A DNA stretch of 50,202 nt, from positions 1-50,202 of the forward strand of contig JBPCKC010000082.1 of assembly GCA_051004675.1 (NCBI GenBank), written 5' to 3'. Of this stretch, positions 30,566-37,880 are shown piece after piece. Each line of letters opens with the position of its first letter. The first letter of the stretch is position 1. Position numbers and translations under genes: made by a program. The notes under the pieces are model-generated. The model saw only the letters and a program-made list of their open reading frames with translations, searched no databases and was not told the DNA's origin. The DNA is from JBDTSW01 sp051004675 (GTDB lineage: Bacteria > Actinomycetota > Thermoleophilia > Solirubrobacterales > 70-9).

Positions 30566-32882
30566 CCGCCTCGACCCAGTCCCAGCGGCGGCCGCACAGG
30601 CCCTCGGCGCGACTGGCCGGGAGCCGCCTGAGGCCCCGGTGAGGCCCGACGGGCTCGGGTACCGGCGGGTCGAACGAGCGGGAGCCGAGGGGCTCGATGA
30701 CCAAGGGGCCGACCGCGGGCGGCCGACCGCCGCTGCCGGGGTGGAGGTCCGCCCCCTCCAGCTCCAGGCGCAAGCGCGTCGCCCCGGCCGCGAGCTCCAC
30801 GTCGCCGAGCGGGACGTACCCGCCCTCGTGGTTCAGCTGGTGGCGGGCGCTTCCAACGAGCTCGCCGGCCGCATAGAGGGACGCGAGGCCGCGGACGCTT
30901 CCCTGGAGCCAGGCCCCGTACGCGCCTTGACGGCGGATCCGGGCCGTGGCCTCGAACGCCCCATCGAGCTCCAGCACGAGCAGGCGCGAGGGGCGGGCGG
31001 CGAGGAGCGTCGCGGCGGGGCCCGCCCGGTCCGCCAGCTTCCGGACCTCGGCGCAGGTAGCCCTGCCGGCGGGGTCGTGCTCCGAGCCCAGGGACAGGCG
31101 CTCGAGCTGCCCGGGAGGGCCGGCGGGACGCTGCCACAGCTCGTAGGACTCCCCCTCCCAGCGCAGCCGGTACGGCGAGGGTGGGCGGCTGCGCGCCGGT
31201 GAGCGGCGGAGGACCAGGGATCGGTAGATCAGCAGGTCATCGGCCGAGAGCTCGTCGGTGTCGGCCGCGAGGCCCTTCGGGACGGGGTCGCCGCCGGCCA
31301 GTGGGATCCGGCGCCGGCGCAGCTCGGAGACGCTCTCCGGCTCGCCCTCGCGCAGGAAATGACGCACCCCGTAGGGGTTGTACTCGGTCATCAGGGTCGG
31401 CCCCTCGCCCGCGATCACCTCCCCGATCCGCTCCAGCTCGGCGAGTCGCTCCCGCGGCGCCAGGCTGACGTCGCGGTAGGCGAGCGCATTCGACCAGACC
31501 ACGCCTCCGGCGACGAGCACCGCCACCACAGCGCCCGCCGCGCGCCGGCCGGATCGCCAGGCGGCCGCAGCAGCGACCAGTGCCGCGAAGGGGATGGCGA
31601 CCGAGGCGCTCGCGAACGCCTTCGCCTCCACCCAGGGCGAGCCCACTAGCGCCAGAGCCCCCGCGGCCCCGAGGACGCCGGCGACGAACGCGGCGGCCCA
31701 CCACGCGCGGCGCCGGGCGGCGACCACGACCCCGGCGACCGCGCCGACGCAGGCGAGGATCACGAGGACGTCCGTCGCCCACTCCAACGCAGGGTCGAAG
31801 CGAAAGTCGCCCGCCGGCCAGATCCCGGCGACCTGAAACGCGTCGAGCGGCCGGACCAGGTTTCCGATCGCGGCCGCGTCCGTGAGCGGTGAGGAGGTCG
31901 GAGGCAACAGCCCTCCCGCCACGATCACCGGCACACTCCCGACCACGATCACGCAGCTTGCGAGCGCCGCCCGGCGCAGCGCGGCGCCCGGCCCCAGCCG
32001 CCGGAGGCACACCGCCAGCGCCGCGACCAGCAACGGCGCGACCCAGATCAGGCCGCCGCCGCTCAAGACTCCGATCAGCGCAGCGACAGCCAGGGCGCCC
32101 GGAAGGGCCTGAGGAGACGGGCCGGGCGCTACCGCCCGGGGCAGCAGCGCGGCGACGGTGGCGATGAGGGCGATCGCCGCCACCTCCTTGATCCCACCCC
32201 ACAGGTAGTAGCCGAACAGCAGGGCGGGCTGCGCGGCCACGGCGGCAACGAGCGCCCGCTGCCGCGCGCCTCGCACGGCACCTCGCCCGAGCGCGAAGAG
32301 CGCGAGGGCGAGCAGAGCGGCCCAGAACGCCATGTACGGCTGGATCACCCAGGCGACGTCCTCCCCCACGAGCGCGGCGGCGGCCCCCAGCGGGACGAAA
32401 ACGCCAACGGGGTAGCCGTCGGCGAGGTTGAAGGCGAGCGTCGCCTCGTAGCTCGACGGGGCGAGCCCGTCGAGGTCGCGGCCATGCTCCATCAGCCTGT
32501 CGGTGAACGCCATCCAGGTCGCGGTGTCGTCGAGCTTGATGAAGCCGGCGAAAGTCGCCTCGCCGGAGAGCACAATCGGGGCGGCGTAGACGGCCAGCAC
32601 CGCGACGGAGGCTGCGACGGCCCACCCCGGCGGGGCCCCGAGGCGGCGCACGGCCCCGAGCACCAGGCCCGCCCCGCCGAGGACCGCGATCACGGGCGTC
32701 GCAAGCTCCGCGATCGGGTCGGCCAGCGTCAGGAACTGGCCGGCGACCACGATCCCGGCCATCCCCAGCCCCGGCACGACGGCGCGCGGCACCCTCACCC
32801 GCATGCACGCGGCGAGCAGCCACCCCCAGCCCAGGCACAGCGCCGCCAGGACGATCGGGAACAGGAGCCAGGAGACCAGCAC
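30555..32882 (-). CDS. Large polytopic membrane protein, possible GT-C-type glycosyltransferase
   Basis: The 775-residue protein begins at GTG 32882 (VLVSWLLFPIVLAALCLGWGW). It has about 12 membrane helices to about residue 510, then a soluble C-terminal part of about 260 residues with beta-rich segments (ATARIRRQGAYGAWLQGSVRG, GATRLRLELEGADL). The first large outside loop contains IKLDDTATWMAFTDRL and the loop AFNLADGYPVGVF. An acidic pair in the first loop is typical of GT-C glycosyltransferases that use lipid-linked sugars, so I suggest that fold, with modest confidence. It follows the lytic transglycosylase by four bases, which fits an envelope role. Confidence 0.6.
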   Translation of the reverse strand: MLVSWLLFPIVLAALCLGWGWLLAACMRVRVPRAVVPGLGMAGIVVAGQFLTLADPIAELATPVIAVLGGAGLVLGAVRRLGAPPGWAVAASVAVLAVYAAPIVLSGEATFAGFIKLDDTATWMAFTDRLMEHGRDLDGLAPSSYEATLAFNLADGYPVGVFVPLGAAAALVGEDVAWVIQPYMAFWAALLALALFALGRGAVRGARQRALVAAVAAQPALLFGYYLWGGIKEVAAIALIATVAALLPRAVAPGPSPQALPGALAVAALIGVLSGGGLIWVAPLLVAALAVCLRRLGPGAALRRAALASCVIVVGSVPVIVAGGLLPPTSSPLTDAAAIGNLVRPLDAFQVAGIWPAGDFRFDPALEWATDVLVILACVGAVAGVVVAARRRAWWAAAFVAGVLGAAGALALVGSPWVEAKAFASASVAIPFAALVAAAAAWRSGRRAAGAVVAVLVAGGVVWSNALAYRDVSLAPRERLAELERIGEVIAGEGPTLMTEYNPYGVRHFLREGEPESVSELRRRRIPLAGGDPVPKGLAADTDELSADDLLIYRSLVLRRSPARSRPPSPYRLRWEGESYELWQRPAGPPGQLERLSLGSEHDPAGRATCAEVRKLADRAGPAATLLAARPSRLLVLELDGAFEATARIRRQGAYGAWLQGSVRGLASLYAAGELVGSARHQLNHEGGYVPLGDVELAAGATRLRLELEGADLHPGSGGRPPAVGPLVIEPLGSRSFDPPVPEPVGPHRGLRRLPASRAEGLCGRRWDWVEAVTP

Positions 32883-32886
32883 GGGG

Positions 32887-33450
32887 CTACAGGCCCAGCT
32901 CGTCCCCGTAGTTCTTGTCGTACTCGTCGCGACGCTCGAGGACGTCCAGGACGTAGTTCTTCGTCTCCGGGAACTCGATGTCGTCGACCTCGAGCTCGGC
33001 GCCGCCCCAGGCGACCACATTCTCCGGTCCGCCGTTGTACCCGGCCAGCGCCGCCACGGTGTTCCCCCCGAAGCGGTCGAGCAGATGGTCCAGGTAGAAG
33101 GTCCCGTAGCGGATGTTGAGCTCGGGGTTCGCCAGGTCCTCGAAGACGAAGGTCTCGCCCCCGCTGAGCGTCTCGATCGTGTCGGCCGTTTCGGGCGTGA
33201 TCTGCATCAGGCCGCGCGCGCCGGCGGACGAGGTCTGGTCCTGGAAGCGAGACTCCGTGTAGATAATCCCCGCGATCAGCGCCGGATCCAGGTCGAACCG
33301 CTCGGCCTGCTGGCGGATGATGTCGTCGTGACGCAGCGGCAGCGTCACCTCGCGAATCGCGTCGTCGAGGTTGATGCGGCTGATCGCGAACACGATCCCG
33401 GCGATGATCAGGCCCGCCGCCGCCAGCGCCCACAGTCCCCGGTCCCTCAC
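32887..33450 (-). CDS. Membrane-anchored lytic transglycosylase (SLT domain)
   Basis: This 187-residue protein has an N-terminal membrane anchor (LWALAAAGLIIAGIVFAISR) and an SLT domain (about 40-165) with catalytic Glu66 in IIYTESRFQ, then SAGARGLMQITPETA and VAALAGYNGGPENV. It cleaves peptidoglycan glycan strands to 1,6-anhydro products at the outer face of the membrane. GTG 33450 lies in a GTGA overlap with coaE. The open frame upstream belongs to another frame of coaE. Confidence 0.92.
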   Translation of the reverse strand: MRDRGLWALAAAGLIIAGIVFAISRINLDDAIREVTLPLRHDDIIRQQAERFDLDPALIAGIIYTESRFQDQTSSAGARGLMQITPETADTIETLSGGETFVFEDLANPELNIRYGTFYLDHLLDRFGGNTVAALAGYNGGPENVVAWGGAELEVDDIEFPETKNYVLDVLERRDEYDKNYGDELGL

Positions 33451-34061
33451 GAGCCACCCTCCGCGCTCAGGTTCGCCGTCAGATCGGCCACCGCGGCCTG
33501 GAGGTCGGAGAGCGACCCTTCGTTGACGAGGACGTGGGTGGCGCGCGCGGCCTTCTCGTCCTGGCTGAGCTGCTTCGCCTCGCGCTCGGTCAGCATCTCC
33601 GTGCCGCGGGCGCCCGCGCGCTCGGCGCGCAGCTCGTCGGGGGCGATCACGCAAACCGTCGCGTCGAACGCCGCGTCCATGCCCGTCTCGAAGAGCAGCG
33701 GCACCTCCACGACGGCAAGCGTCGCATCCGGGGGAAGGGAGGCGCGCCACTCGACCATGCGCCTACCCACGAGCGGGTGCAGGAGGGACTCCAGCCATCG
33801 CAGCTCCTCGGGACTGCCGAACACGATCTCCCCCACCTTGTCGCGATCCACAACCCCCCCGGGGGCTGCCTCCCGGCCCCAGCGCTCGGCGACCTGCTGA
33901 GCCAGCGCCTTTCCGGCCAGCAGCTCGTGGGTGACGGCGTCCGTCGAGAGGGTGGCCGCGCCCGCGCGCTCGAAGGCCTCCAGGGCCGCGGACTTGCCGG
34001 ACGCGACCGCGCCGGTGAGCCCAATGAAGGGCGCGGGCGGCGAGGCCGCCCGGCCGGTCAC
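33447..34061 (-). CDS. coaE: Dephospho-CoA kinase CoaE
   Basis: This 204-residue P-loop kinase catalyses the last step of CoA synthesis. Walker A is GAVASGKS at 17-24 (GGIGSGKS is more usual). Other marks are STDAVTHELL with the catalytic Asp, VEVPLLFETGMDAAFD and the lid RAERAGARG. It overlaps both neighbours by four bases (rpsA stop, lytic transglycosylase start). The pantothenate genes that feed this pathway are about 15 kb away in the same window. Confidence 0.95.
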   Translation of the reverse strand: MTGRAASPPAPFIGLTGAVASGKSAALEAFERAGAATLSTDAVTHELLAGKALAQQVAERWGREAAPGGVVDRDKVGEIVFGSPEELRWLESLLHPLVGRRMVEWRASLPPDATLAVVEVPLLFETGMDAAFDATVCVIAPDELRAERAGARGTEMLTEREAKQLSQDEKAARATHVLVNEGSLSDLQAAVADLTANLSAEGGS

Positions 34062-35719
34062 GCCGGGGGGTCTGGCTCGCTGGCGAGGCTGGGGTCGGCG
34101 ACTGTGGGGTCGGCGAGGCTGGGGTCGGCGACTGAGGGGTCGGCGACTGAGGGGTCAGACCCCTGGTCGCCGGGAAGTTCGGGCGTCGCGTCGGCAGCGG
34201 GATCTGACCCCGCGGGTGCCGGGTCGGGCGTCGCGTCGGCAGCGGGATCTGACCCCGCGGGCGGTGCATCGGCTGCGGGATCTGACCCCGCGGGCGGTGC
34301 TTCGGGCGCCGCGTCCGGCGAAGGGCCGGGCTCGGCCTCGGGCTCGGGCTCGGGCGCCGCGTCCGGCGAAGGGCCGGGCTCGGCCTCGGGCGCCGGCTCT
34401 GCGGGGGTGGTGTCTGGGTCCGCGACCTCGGCCGCGGGCGCGTCGCCGAACACCTCCTCGGAGGTGCCGAGGTCGGGCACGTCCTCGGTGGGGGCGGGGC
34501 CGGGGGCGTTCACCTGGTCGGTCAACTCAGCCGGCATCAGGTCGCGCAGCGGCATGTTGCCGGTCTCGGCTCGCTTGACGCTGAGCGAGATCCGCCGGCG
34601 CTCCTCGTCGATCTCGAGGATGCGCACCCAGACCTCCTGGCCCGGGCTCACCACCTCGGCGGGGTTCTCGACGTGGTGCTCGGCCAGCTCGGAGATGTGG
34701 ACCAGGCCCTCGACGCCGGGGACGATCTCGACGAACGCGCCGAAGGCGACGACCTTCGTCACCTTCCCCTCGAGCACCGCACTGACGCGGTACTCGTTCA
34801 AGACCTTCTGCCACGGGTCCTCCTGGGTCTGCTTGAGGCCCAGCGAGATGCGCTGGCGGCTGCGATCGATGTCGAGGACCTTGACGCGCACGGTCTCGCC
34901 GATACTCAGGATCTCGGAGGGGTGGTTCACGTGGCTCCAGGAGAGCTCGGAGATGTGGATCAGGCCGTCGATGCCCTCGAGGTCGACGAAAGCCCCGAAG
35001 TCCACGATGTTGGAGATCTTGCCCTCCACGATCTGGCCGGGCTCGAGCCGGCCCAGGATCTGCTCGCGGACCTCCTTGCGCTCCTCCTCGAGGACCGCGC
35101 GACGGCTCAGCACCACGTTGTTTCGGCTGCGGTTGAGCTCGATGACCTTGCACTCCAGCGTCTGACCCTTGAACTCGTCCAGGTTGTGCACCCGGCGGAT
35201 GTCGACGAGCGAGGCCGGCAGGAAGCCGCGGACGCCGAGGTCGAGGATGAGACCGCCCTTGACAACCTCGATGACGGAGCCCTCGACGGGCTCGCCCGAC
35301 TCGGCCGCGCCCTCGATCCTGCGCCATGCCTTCTCGAATCGCGCGCGCTTCTTGGAGAGGACCAGGCGGCCCTCCTGGTCCTCCTTGGTCAGAACCAGGG
35401 CGTCGACGCGCTCGCCGAGCGAGACCTCGTCGGCGGGATCGACCGAGCGGCGGATGGACAGCTCGTTGGCCGGGATGACCCCCTCGGACTTGTATCCGAT
35501 GTCCACGAGGACCTCGTCCTTGTCGATGCGAACGACGTCGCCGGACACGACGTCGCCCTCGTCGAAGGGCTTGATCGTCGCGTCGTAGTTGGGGACGAGC
35601 TGCCCGTCCACCTCGATCATCAAGTCCGCGGGCGCGCCGTTGCTGGCCGCCGGGGGCGGGGCCGGGGGTGCCTCCGGCGCTTCGGGCGCAGGCTGAGTCG
35701 TTGTGTCGGGCGCTGACAC
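34058..35719 (-). CDS. rpsA: Small ribosomal subunit protein bS1 with long repetitive tail
   Basis: This 553-residue protein has four S1/OB domains at about 50-122, 140-207, 225-294 and 312-380. The last two contain DFGAFVDLEGIDGLIHISEL and AFGAFVEIVPGVEGLVHISEL. Four domains are usual for Actinobacteria. S1 binds mRNA on the 30S subunit. The final 160 residues are acidic low complexity: repeated PSPDAAPE, AGSDPAADA and ADPSV/ADPSL units encoded by tandem DNA repeats. GTG 35719 (VSAPDTTTQ) is the likely start; a downstream ATG (MIEVDGQLV) would drop 33 disordered residues. No ribosome binding site and no TANNNT element is seen upstream. coaE overlaps the stop by four bases. Confidence 0.93.
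   Translation of the reverse strand: MSAPDTTTQPAPEAPEAPPAPPPAASNGAPADLMIEVDGQLVPNYDATIKPFDEGDVVSGDVVRIDKDEVLVDIGYKSEGVIPANELSIRRSVDPADEVSLGERVDALVLTKEDQEGRLVLSKKRARFEKAWRRIEGAAESGEPVEGSVIEVVKGGLILDLGVRGFLPASLVDIRRVHNLDEFKGQTLECKVIELNRSRNNVVLSRRAVLEEERKEVREQILGRLEPGQIVEGKISNIVDFGAFVDLEGIDGLIHISELSWSHVNHPSEILSIGETVRVKVLDIDRSRQRISLGLKQTQEDPWQKVLNEYRVSAVLEGKVTKVVAFGAFVEIVPGVEGLVHISELAEHHVENPAEVVSPGQEVWVRILEIDEERRRISLSVKRAETGNMPLRDLMPAELTDQVNAPGPAPTEDVPDLGTSEEVFGDAPAAEVADPDTTPAEPAPEAEPGPSPDAAPEPEPEAEPGPSPDAAPEAPPAGSDPAADAPPAGSDPAADATPDPAPAGSDPAADATPELPGDQGSDPSVADPSVADPSLADPTVADPSLASEPDPPA
34091..34390. repeat. Tandem repeats in the rpsA tail
   Basis: Three repeat types lie in the coding tail: a 15-base unit (GGGGTCGGCGA plus four variable bases) repeated about five times at 34091-34165; GGGATCTGACCCCGCGGG three times near 34199, 34242 and 34277; and a 38-base unit twice at about 34306-34343 and 34353-34390. 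All keep the reading frame. Confidence 0.8.
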
Positions 35720-35760
35720 GGCGGAACAGTTTGGCAGAAAGCGATTCGTTCTCCGGGCTG

Positions 35761-35766
35761 TACCCT
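35761..35766 (+). promoter_or_regulatory. -10 hexamer of a leaderless promoter (FAD reductase)
   Basis: TACCCT lies 7 bases before ATG 35774, in the 54-base gap divergent from rpsA. Confidence 0.5.
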
Positions 35767-35773
35767 CGCGGCA

Positions 35774-36937
35774 ATGCCCAGGCGTGCGACCAAGCGCGGA
35801 GCCGAGCGCACTCCGCTCGGCGGCGAGGTGGACGTGCTCGTCTGCGGCGCGAGCTTCGCCGGGCTGGCCGTAGCCCGGGAGCTCACGGGCTCCGGCGCGA
35901 ACGTGCTGGTCGTGGATCGCTACGAGATCGGCGAGCGGCAGACCTCCGCCTGTGCCGCGCCCACCGATTGGCTGCGGAACCTCGGACTCGGCGCGGCCGT
36001 GCGCCAGACGTTCGGCGACCTCGTCGTCCATACCCCCCACACCGCCGTGCGCATGAGCCTGCCGTGGACGTTCTCCACCTTCGACTACCCCGAGCTGTGC
36101 GGCCTGCTGTGGGCCCAGTGCGACGCGGAGTTCGAGACGGCGAAGGTCGAGGGCGTCGTTCGCCGCCTCGGGGCCCCCGGAGGCGGCGCGGAGGCGGCGG
36201 TCGTGCAGACGGACCGAGGCGAGCTGAGCGCCCCACTCGTGGTCGACGCGCTCGGCTGGCGGCGCGTGCTCGCCGGCGGCGGGTTCCAACCGCCCGACGC
36301 TCCGCTCTCACGCGGGCTCGAGGTGCACCCGTGGGGCGCCGGCGACGAGCTGGAGATCTGGATCGACCGCGACTACGTTCCGGCCGGCTACGGATGGAGC
36401 TTCCCCGCGACCGAGGAGGTCCGCGTGGGCGTGGGGTCCTTCGATCCCCGCCATCACGTGAAGGAACCAACCGTGCGACTCGCCGCCGACCTGGAGCGCG
36501 AGCCGGTGCGCTACCAGGGAAACTGGATCCCCCACCGGCTGCGCCCCGCCGCCGCCGACGGCGTCTTCTTCGCCGGCGACTCCGCCGGCCACTGCCTGCC
36601 GCTCACGGCGGAGGGGATCCGCACCGCTCTGTACTTCGGGATCGCGTGCGGGCGCGAGCTGCGCGCGGTCCTCGAGGGCACGAAGGACCGCGAGGCGGCC
36701 CTGCGCGACTACGCGGCGTTCTCGGCCTCGCACCGCTGGAAGTTCGAGTCGATGCTGCGCGCGCAGCGGCTGGTCCCGCGGGTGCCGCCACGGCTGCTCG
36801 CGCTCATGCTTCGCGGGATCGAGAGCAAGCGGTTCGTGGACTGGTCCTTCGGTCACTATCTTCGCATCGCGCCACCCGAGTTCGCCAGGGAGGCGCCTAC
36901 CCCGCGGGTCGGCGAGCGCTCGGCGATCGCCGCCTAG
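35774..36937 (+). CDS. FAD-dependent oxidoreductase of the geranylgeranyl-reductase type
   Basis: The 387-residue protein begins with a basic stretch, then the FAD-binding segment VDVLVCGASFAGLAVARELT (GxSxxG variant) and an acidic strand end (LVVDRYE). The second FAD motif is GVFFAGDSAGHCLPLTAEGIRTALYFG. The FDYPELCGLLW and AGYGWSFPATEEVRVGVG segments match geranylgeranyl reductase or digeranylgeranylglycerophospholipid reductase relatives. It probably reduces isoprenoid or quinone double bonds, but halogenase- and monooxygenase-like activities share the fold. Expressed from a likely leaderless promoter; the VOC gene follows by 5 bases. Confidence 0.8.
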   Translation: MPRRATKRGAERTPLGGEVDVLVCGASFAGLAVARELTGSGANVLVVDRYEIGERQTSACAAPTDWLRNLGLGAAVRQTFGDLVVHTPHTAVRMSLPWTFSTFDYPELCGLLWAQCDAEFETAKVEGVVRRLGAPGGGAEAAVVQTDRGELSAPLVVDALGWRRVLAGGGFQPPDAPLSRGLEVHPWGAGDELEIWIDRDYVPAGYGWSFPATEEVRVGVGSFDPRHHVKEPTVRLAADLEREPVRYQGNWIPHRLRPAAADGVFFAGDSAGHCLPLTAEGIRTALYFGIACGRELRAVLEGTKDREAALRDYAAFSASHRWKFESMLRAQRLVPRVPPRLLALMLRGIESKRFVDWSFGHYLRIAPPEFAREAPTPRVGERSAIAA

Positions 36938-36942
36938 GGGCG

Positions 36943-37353
36943 ATGGCCGACCCCATCCCCCGGCTTGCGGGGGTGCTCGAGACCTGCCTCTACTACGAGC
37001 CCGGGCAACGCGAGGCGATGGAACGCCTCTACCGCGACGTCATCGGGTTACCCGTCGTCGCCGGATGGAGTGACGGCACAGCGCTCCGGGTCGGAGCCGG
37101 AGTTCTGTTGTTGTTCGATCGCACCCGGCTGACCGAGCGCGACGAGCCCGTTGCCGACCACGGCACGACCGGCCCCGGCCACGCCTGTCTTGTCGCCGAA
37201 CCCGGTGAGTACGAGGCCTGGAAGGATCGCTTGCGCGCGCACCCGATCGAGATCACGCATGAGGAGGAATGGCCGCGCGGGGGCCGCTCGTTCTACTTCA
37301 AGGACCCCGCCGGCAATCTGCTGGAGATCGCCGACCGGGACATCTGGCCGTAG
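36943..37353 (+). CDS. VOC-fold (glyoxalase/dioxygenase superfamily) protein
   Basis: This 136-residue single-chain VOC protein has two beta-alpha-beta modules. A plausible metal-ligand set is in VLETCLYYEP, PGHACLVAEPGEY (His80) and KDPAGNLLEIADRDIWP (Glu128). The C-terminal pattern FYFKDPAGNLLEIAD is typical of fosfomycin-resistance and glyoxalase relatives, but no substrate can be named. ATG 36943 follows the FAD reductase stop by five bases, with AGGGG overlapping that stop as ribosome binding site, so the two genes form an operon. Confidence 0.8.
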   Translation: MADPIPRLAGVLETCLYYEPGQREAMERLYRDVIGLPVVAGWSDGTALRVGAGVLLLFDRTRLTERDEPVADHGTTGPGHACLVAEPGEYEAWKDRLRAHPIEITHEEEWPRGGRSFYFKDPAGNLLEIADRDIWP

Positions 37354-37373
37354 CCTCAGGGCGGACGCTACGG

Positions 37374-37395
37374 CGGCGCGGGCGCCGATTATTTT
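37374..37395 (+). terminator. Intrinsic terminator after the VOC gene
   Basis: CGGCG-CGGG-CGCCG gives a 5-bp GC stem with a 4-base loop followed by ATTATTTT. It lies between convergent genes and overlaps the stop region of the YdcZ-like gene by one base. Confidence 0.5.
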
Positions 37396-37832
37396 CAGCG
37401 CACGACCAGATACGTCCCAGCCAACAGCAGAACGACTCCAACCAGCCGATCCCAGGTGATCGCGGTCTCCTCGAGCCCGAGGATGCCCAGGCGGTCGATC
37501 ACGACCGAGGCGATGAGCTGGCCGGTGATGGTCGCCGCCGCGACGCCCCCGGCGCCGATCGAGCCGACGGTCGCCAGCGCGGTGAAGACGTAGGCGGCAC
37601 CGAGCACGCCGCCGAGCAGGTAGTACCAGGGCGCCTCGAAGGTCGAGCCCAGGCCTCCGCCCTTTCCGGCGAGCCCCACGATCACGGCCAGCAGAAGCGT
37701 CCCCACCGCGAAAGAGACGAGCGCCGCGGGCAGGTTCCCCGTCTCCTTGCCGAGCCCGGCGTTGATCGCGGGCTGGAGCGCGACCAGGGCTCCGACCGCG
37801 GCCACCGCGGCCACTGCAACGCTTCGGTCCAT
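37395..37832 (-). CDS. DMT-superfamily transporter, YdcZ/DUF606 type
   Basis: This 145-residue protein has five hydrophobic segments and the YdcZ signature ALVALQPAINAGLGKETGNLPAALVSFAVGTLLL, with PWYYLLGGVLGAAYVF and GQLIASVVIDRLG. It corresponds to one half of a typical ten-helix DMT carrier, so it would dimerise. Substrate unknown. ATG 37832 has TACGAT eight bases upstream. Confidence 0.85.
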   Translation of the reverse strand: MDRSVAVAAVAAVGALVALQPAINAGLGKETGNLPAALVSFAVGTLLLAVIVGLAGKGGGLGSTFEAPWYYLLGGVLGAAYVFTALATVGSIGAGGVAAATITGQLIASVVIDRLGILGLEETAITWDRLVGVVLLLAGTYLVVR

Positions 37833-37840
37833 CGCGGCCG

Positions 37841-37846
37841 ATCGTA
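37841..37846 (-). promoter_or_regulatory. -10 hexamer of a leaderless promoter (YdcZ-like gene)
   Basis: TACGAT lies 8 bases before ATG 37832. Confidence 0.4.
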
Positions 37847-37880
37847 CCGGCGCCGGCGACGCAGCCCGTCGGCCCCGCGG

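Noticed and set aside
34091..34390. The rpsA tail repeats as a non-coding satellite or CRISPR-like array
   Set aside because: Units are 15, 18 and 38 bases, lack unique spacers of constant length, and keep one open reading frame through to the rpsA stop.
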